Below are positions 62,059-64,000 of a stretch of 64,000 nucleotides of DNA, piece after piece. The stretch's first letter is position 1; every line of letters begins with the position of its first letter. A program made the position numbers and the translations under genes. Below the pieces are notes generated by a model. That model was not told the origin of the DNA. It saw nothing but the letters and a program-made list of their open reading frames with translations, and did no database searches. This DNA is from Prevotella herbatica (GTDB taxonomy: Bacteria; Bacteroidota; Bacteroidia; Bacteroidales; Bacteroidaceae): positions 558,001-622,000 of the forward strand of contig NZ_AP024484.1 in assembly GCF_017347605.1 (NCBI RefSeq). Reading direction: 5' to 3'.

Positions 62059-63048
62059 TTATTCAAGAGTAACGTTACAAACAAATTCTATAAATTTGCT
62101 ATTATCTGTCTTACTTGCATAGACAAAATGTAACTTAATCTTTGTTCCTGCTGCAACACCTGGTGCTCTACCTATTCCTACAGAACCATCATGGGTCTCT
62201 ACGAAATAACTAAATCCTGTCTTACCCCATGTTGTTACCTTTCCTGATCCATCAAGCCAATACCCAAGTCCATTTGCAGTATAGGTAGATGTAGTATCCC
62301 ATTTGCCTTCATCGTCAGCCATATACATTGCTATGTCACCTTTTGAATCTTGCACAACAGAATTAAAGTCAGATGCAGTCATACCAAGACATTTTTGAAT
62401 CGCATCTGAATAATCGGCAAACTTAACTTCATAAGAACTATAATCACCAGTAGGAATAGTTATTGTAGGCATAATAAGTCCAGGGTCTGTAACAGATATC
62501 AGAACGCTCAGCCTCACATACTGGTCATAGTCTTTGCCATTGTTTATAGCAAAACCTACATTGTCAGAAAAAGACACACCTGCAGAAGAGTTTTCTGGCA
62601 CTCCAACTATTATAGACTTTGATGCTTTATCAAGTTCTATATATCCGGCTGCGTCAGATTCTTTACTCACAATCTGTCCCGACTTGTTATAGTACCAACC
62701 AGTTGTACCTTTAGTGGTAGCCGTCTTATCCCATATTCCACGAGAAGTATTGATATTGTAGAATACAACTTTGCCGGTTTCAAGTCCTGCAATCATATCG
62801 TCTACAGTCATCCCTAACTTTGTCTGGATAGTTTCGGCATAATCTTTAAGATTTATTGTTTTAAGAGCTACATGCCCCTTGCGAAATTCAGCGGTAGTGC
62901 TGATATTGGCACTTGCATCAGTTCGCAGATAAGGAGCCTCATTCTCTGTATATACATGCTTTTCTACAGCATCTTCAGGGTCTGTGCTACAAGCGCTTAA
63001 TCCTAACGCCATGCAAACCGCCGCTATATATAATATATTCTTTTTCAT
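62059..63048 (-). CDS. Lipoprotein with two DUF4859-like modules (SusE/F position)
   Basis: This 329-residue lipoprotein has lipobox GLSACSTD. Two repeats of about 135 residues (about 60-190 and 195-329) share the order KTINLKDYAETIQTKLGMT / VKFADYSDAIQKCLGMT, an IWDKT or KWDTT motif, a TGWYYNKSG or LGYWLDGSG motif, and a beta-rich end. A third copy is at the C-terminus of the neighbouring DUF6055 lipoprotein. Lying between SusD and the enzymes, it probably binds the ligand at the cell surface. The DUF4859 ligand is not known to me. Confidence 0.8.
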   Translation of the reverse strand: MKKNILYIAAVCMALGLSACSTDPEDAVEKHVYTENEAPYLRTDASANISTTAEFRKGHVALKTINLKDYAETIQTKLGMTVDDMIAGLETGKVVFYNINTSRGIWDKTATTKGTTGWYYNKSGQIVSKESDAAGYIELDKASKSIIVGVPENSSAGVSFSDNVGFAINNGKDYDQYVRLSVLISVTDPGLIMPTITIPTGDYSSYEVKFADYSDAIQKCLGMTASDFNSVVQDSKGDIAMYMADDEGKWDTTSTYTANGLGYWLDGSGKVTTWGKTGFSYFVETHDGSVGIGRAPGVAAGTKIKLHFVYASKTDNSKFIEFVCNVTLE

Positions 63049-63088
63049 AAGAAATTATAAGTTTAAAGGTTTTATATATTCTACCTAT

Positions 63089-64000
63089 TTATTTACCTGT
63101 AGTAGTTCCATAACCAGGATTCTGCTTTAGTTTTGGATTTCCATCCATAGCACTCTTTGGTATTGGGAACAGGTCACCATTTCTATCTGTTACAGCATCT
63201 TTACAGAACCATGATTTGCCATTGTAGACATTCATGTTAGTACCCTTAATATTAAATCGAATAAGTTCATCACGACGGTGAGCTTCACAAACAAATTCTT
63301 TTCCATATTCATCAAGCAGTCCGCCAAATTCAATATCTGCACCACCTTCATTCGTTATAATCCATTTATCCTCACCACCAAGAGTACCTTGATTCTCTCT
63401 GTGACCGTAGTTGTAGTTACTGCCACCTTTGAGTTGTGCCACTGTTATTGTAGCTTTGCTTGGATCAGATTTGAAGTTACGTGCGCGAACCTTTGTAACA
63501 AGGTCGGCTGCTGTTTGTTCATCTTGACCAAGACGTAACAAGCATTCAGCTTTCATCATGTAAGCATCTGCCAAGCGGAAATATGGCACGTCATCATAAC
63601 TCGTTCCGAAATCACCACTCTTAATTTCATACTTAATAAGTCTGTAGCTTTCAAAAGGATAACATCCCGGATTGTCAATACTATGAAGTTCCTTTGTATA
63701 TATCAATGGTTCACCATCAGCCGTTATAGCTGTTCCGTCCATTGCATATTGCTGACCACCAGTCCAAGTATTGTCCATACGGGTATCTCCCGTCTCATAA
63801 GTATCAAGGAACTGTGGGAATACGATACCACCACCAGTAGCCCAACCAGAGAAGTTCCAACGTGCTCTACCAGCATTATGTATCCATAAGTTTGCCATGT
63901 AGTTACCACCAGCATATTTGTTTTCCAATGGAATACCAAATATTATTTCAGGAGAAGTAGAAATGTCTTCTTTGAAATTATCGCTATAGTTTGGTGCCAA
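63089..64000 (-). CDS. SusD/RagB-family lipoprotein, C-terminal part (5' end outside window)
   Basis: These 303 residues are the C-terminal part of a SusD homologue; the N-terminus lies past the window end. FRLADAYMMKAECLLRLGQDEQTAADLVTKVRARNF is the C-terminal TPR signature, and FVCEAHRRDELIRFNIKG with LFPIPKSAMDGNPKLKQNPGY is the normal SusD end. Its SusC should lie beyond 64000. It starts the visible part of the locus SusD - DUF4859 lipoprotein - DUF6055 lipoprotein - DUF6055 peptidase - HTCS - HTCS-like regulator. Confidence 0.93.
   Translation of the reverse strand: MAPNYSDNFKEDISTSPEIIFGIPLENKYAGGNYMANLWIHNAGRARWNFSGWATGGGIVFPQFLDTYETGDTRMDNTWTGGQQYAMDGTAITADGEPLIYTKELHSIDNPGCYPFESYRLIKYEIKSGDFGTSYDDVPYFRLADAYMMKAECLLRLGQDEQTAADLVTKVRARNFKSDPSKATITVAQLKGGSNYNYGHRENQGTLGGEDKWIITNEGGADIEFGGLLDEYGKEFVCEAHRRDELIRFNIKGTNMNVYNGKSWFCKDAVTDRNGDLFPIPKSAMDGNPKLKQNPGYGTTTGK

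Overview
The window looks like a chromosomal piece from a saccharolytic, anaerobic Bacteroidales bacterium, most likely Prevotella in the broad sense. The grounds are SusC/SusD pairs, hybrid two-component systems, sulfatases with an anaerobic maturase, DUF6377 and DUF6055 proteins, AT-rich leaders without strong Shine-Dalgarno sites, and many TAnnTTTG (-7) promoter boxes, several with a TTG about 19-21 bp upstream. No rRNA or tRNA gene was seen, and no intact transposase, phage gene or CRISPR array.

Layout. (1) 2-6312 (+): end of a glycan locus with a SusD C-terminus, two tandem GH30 enzymes and a GH35 beta-galactosidase. (2) 6441-12827 (-): an alpha/beta hydrolase, a YczE-like membrane protein, and a metallophosphoesterase plus TonB-dependent receptor pair. 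(3) 12948-14082: a 1.1-kb palindromic non-coding element. (4) 14322-26946 (+): a sulfated-glycan locus with four Ser-type sulfatases, a GH3, a TonB-dependent receptor without SusD, and a radical-SAM sulfatase maturase; a DUF6377 regulator converges on its end. (5) 29217-33928 (+): hcp, a guanine deaminase and a secreted alpha-amylase. (6) 33972-34325: a 33-codon-scale membrane micro-ORF and a five-unit 33-bp phased repeat array. (7) 34385-38022 (-): acyl-CoA dehydrogenase with etfA and etfB. (8) 38325-47808 (-): an arabinan-type locus (SusC, SusD, a two-lectin-module lipoprotein, two GH43 enzymes). (9) 48235-49030: a second copy of the palindromic element in opposite orientation, followed by a long hairpin. 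(10) 49498-51210 (+): gpmA and a class I aldolase. (11) 51467-64000 (-): a locus with SusD (partial), a DUF4859 lipoprotein, two DUF6055 putative zinc peptidases, a full HTCS and an HTCS-like regulator without kinase or receiver.

How the parts fit. Each glycan locus joins outer-membrane capture and import with secreted or lipid-anchored enzymes and a sensor regulator. The sulfatases depend on the maturase encoded beside them. The DUF6055/DUF4859 locus suggests that the glycan target is attached to protein, such as a glycoprotein or mucin; this is inference.

The most unusual signals are the two related non-coding elements. Both carry nested inverted repeats, a 22-bp minisatellite (3 units versus 4), an identical 20-bp-type palindrome and a conserved outward promoter, and both promoters point at a glycan-utilisation operon. 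The exactly phased 33-bp array with its neighbouring micro-ORF, and the zinc-peptidase glycan locus, come next.
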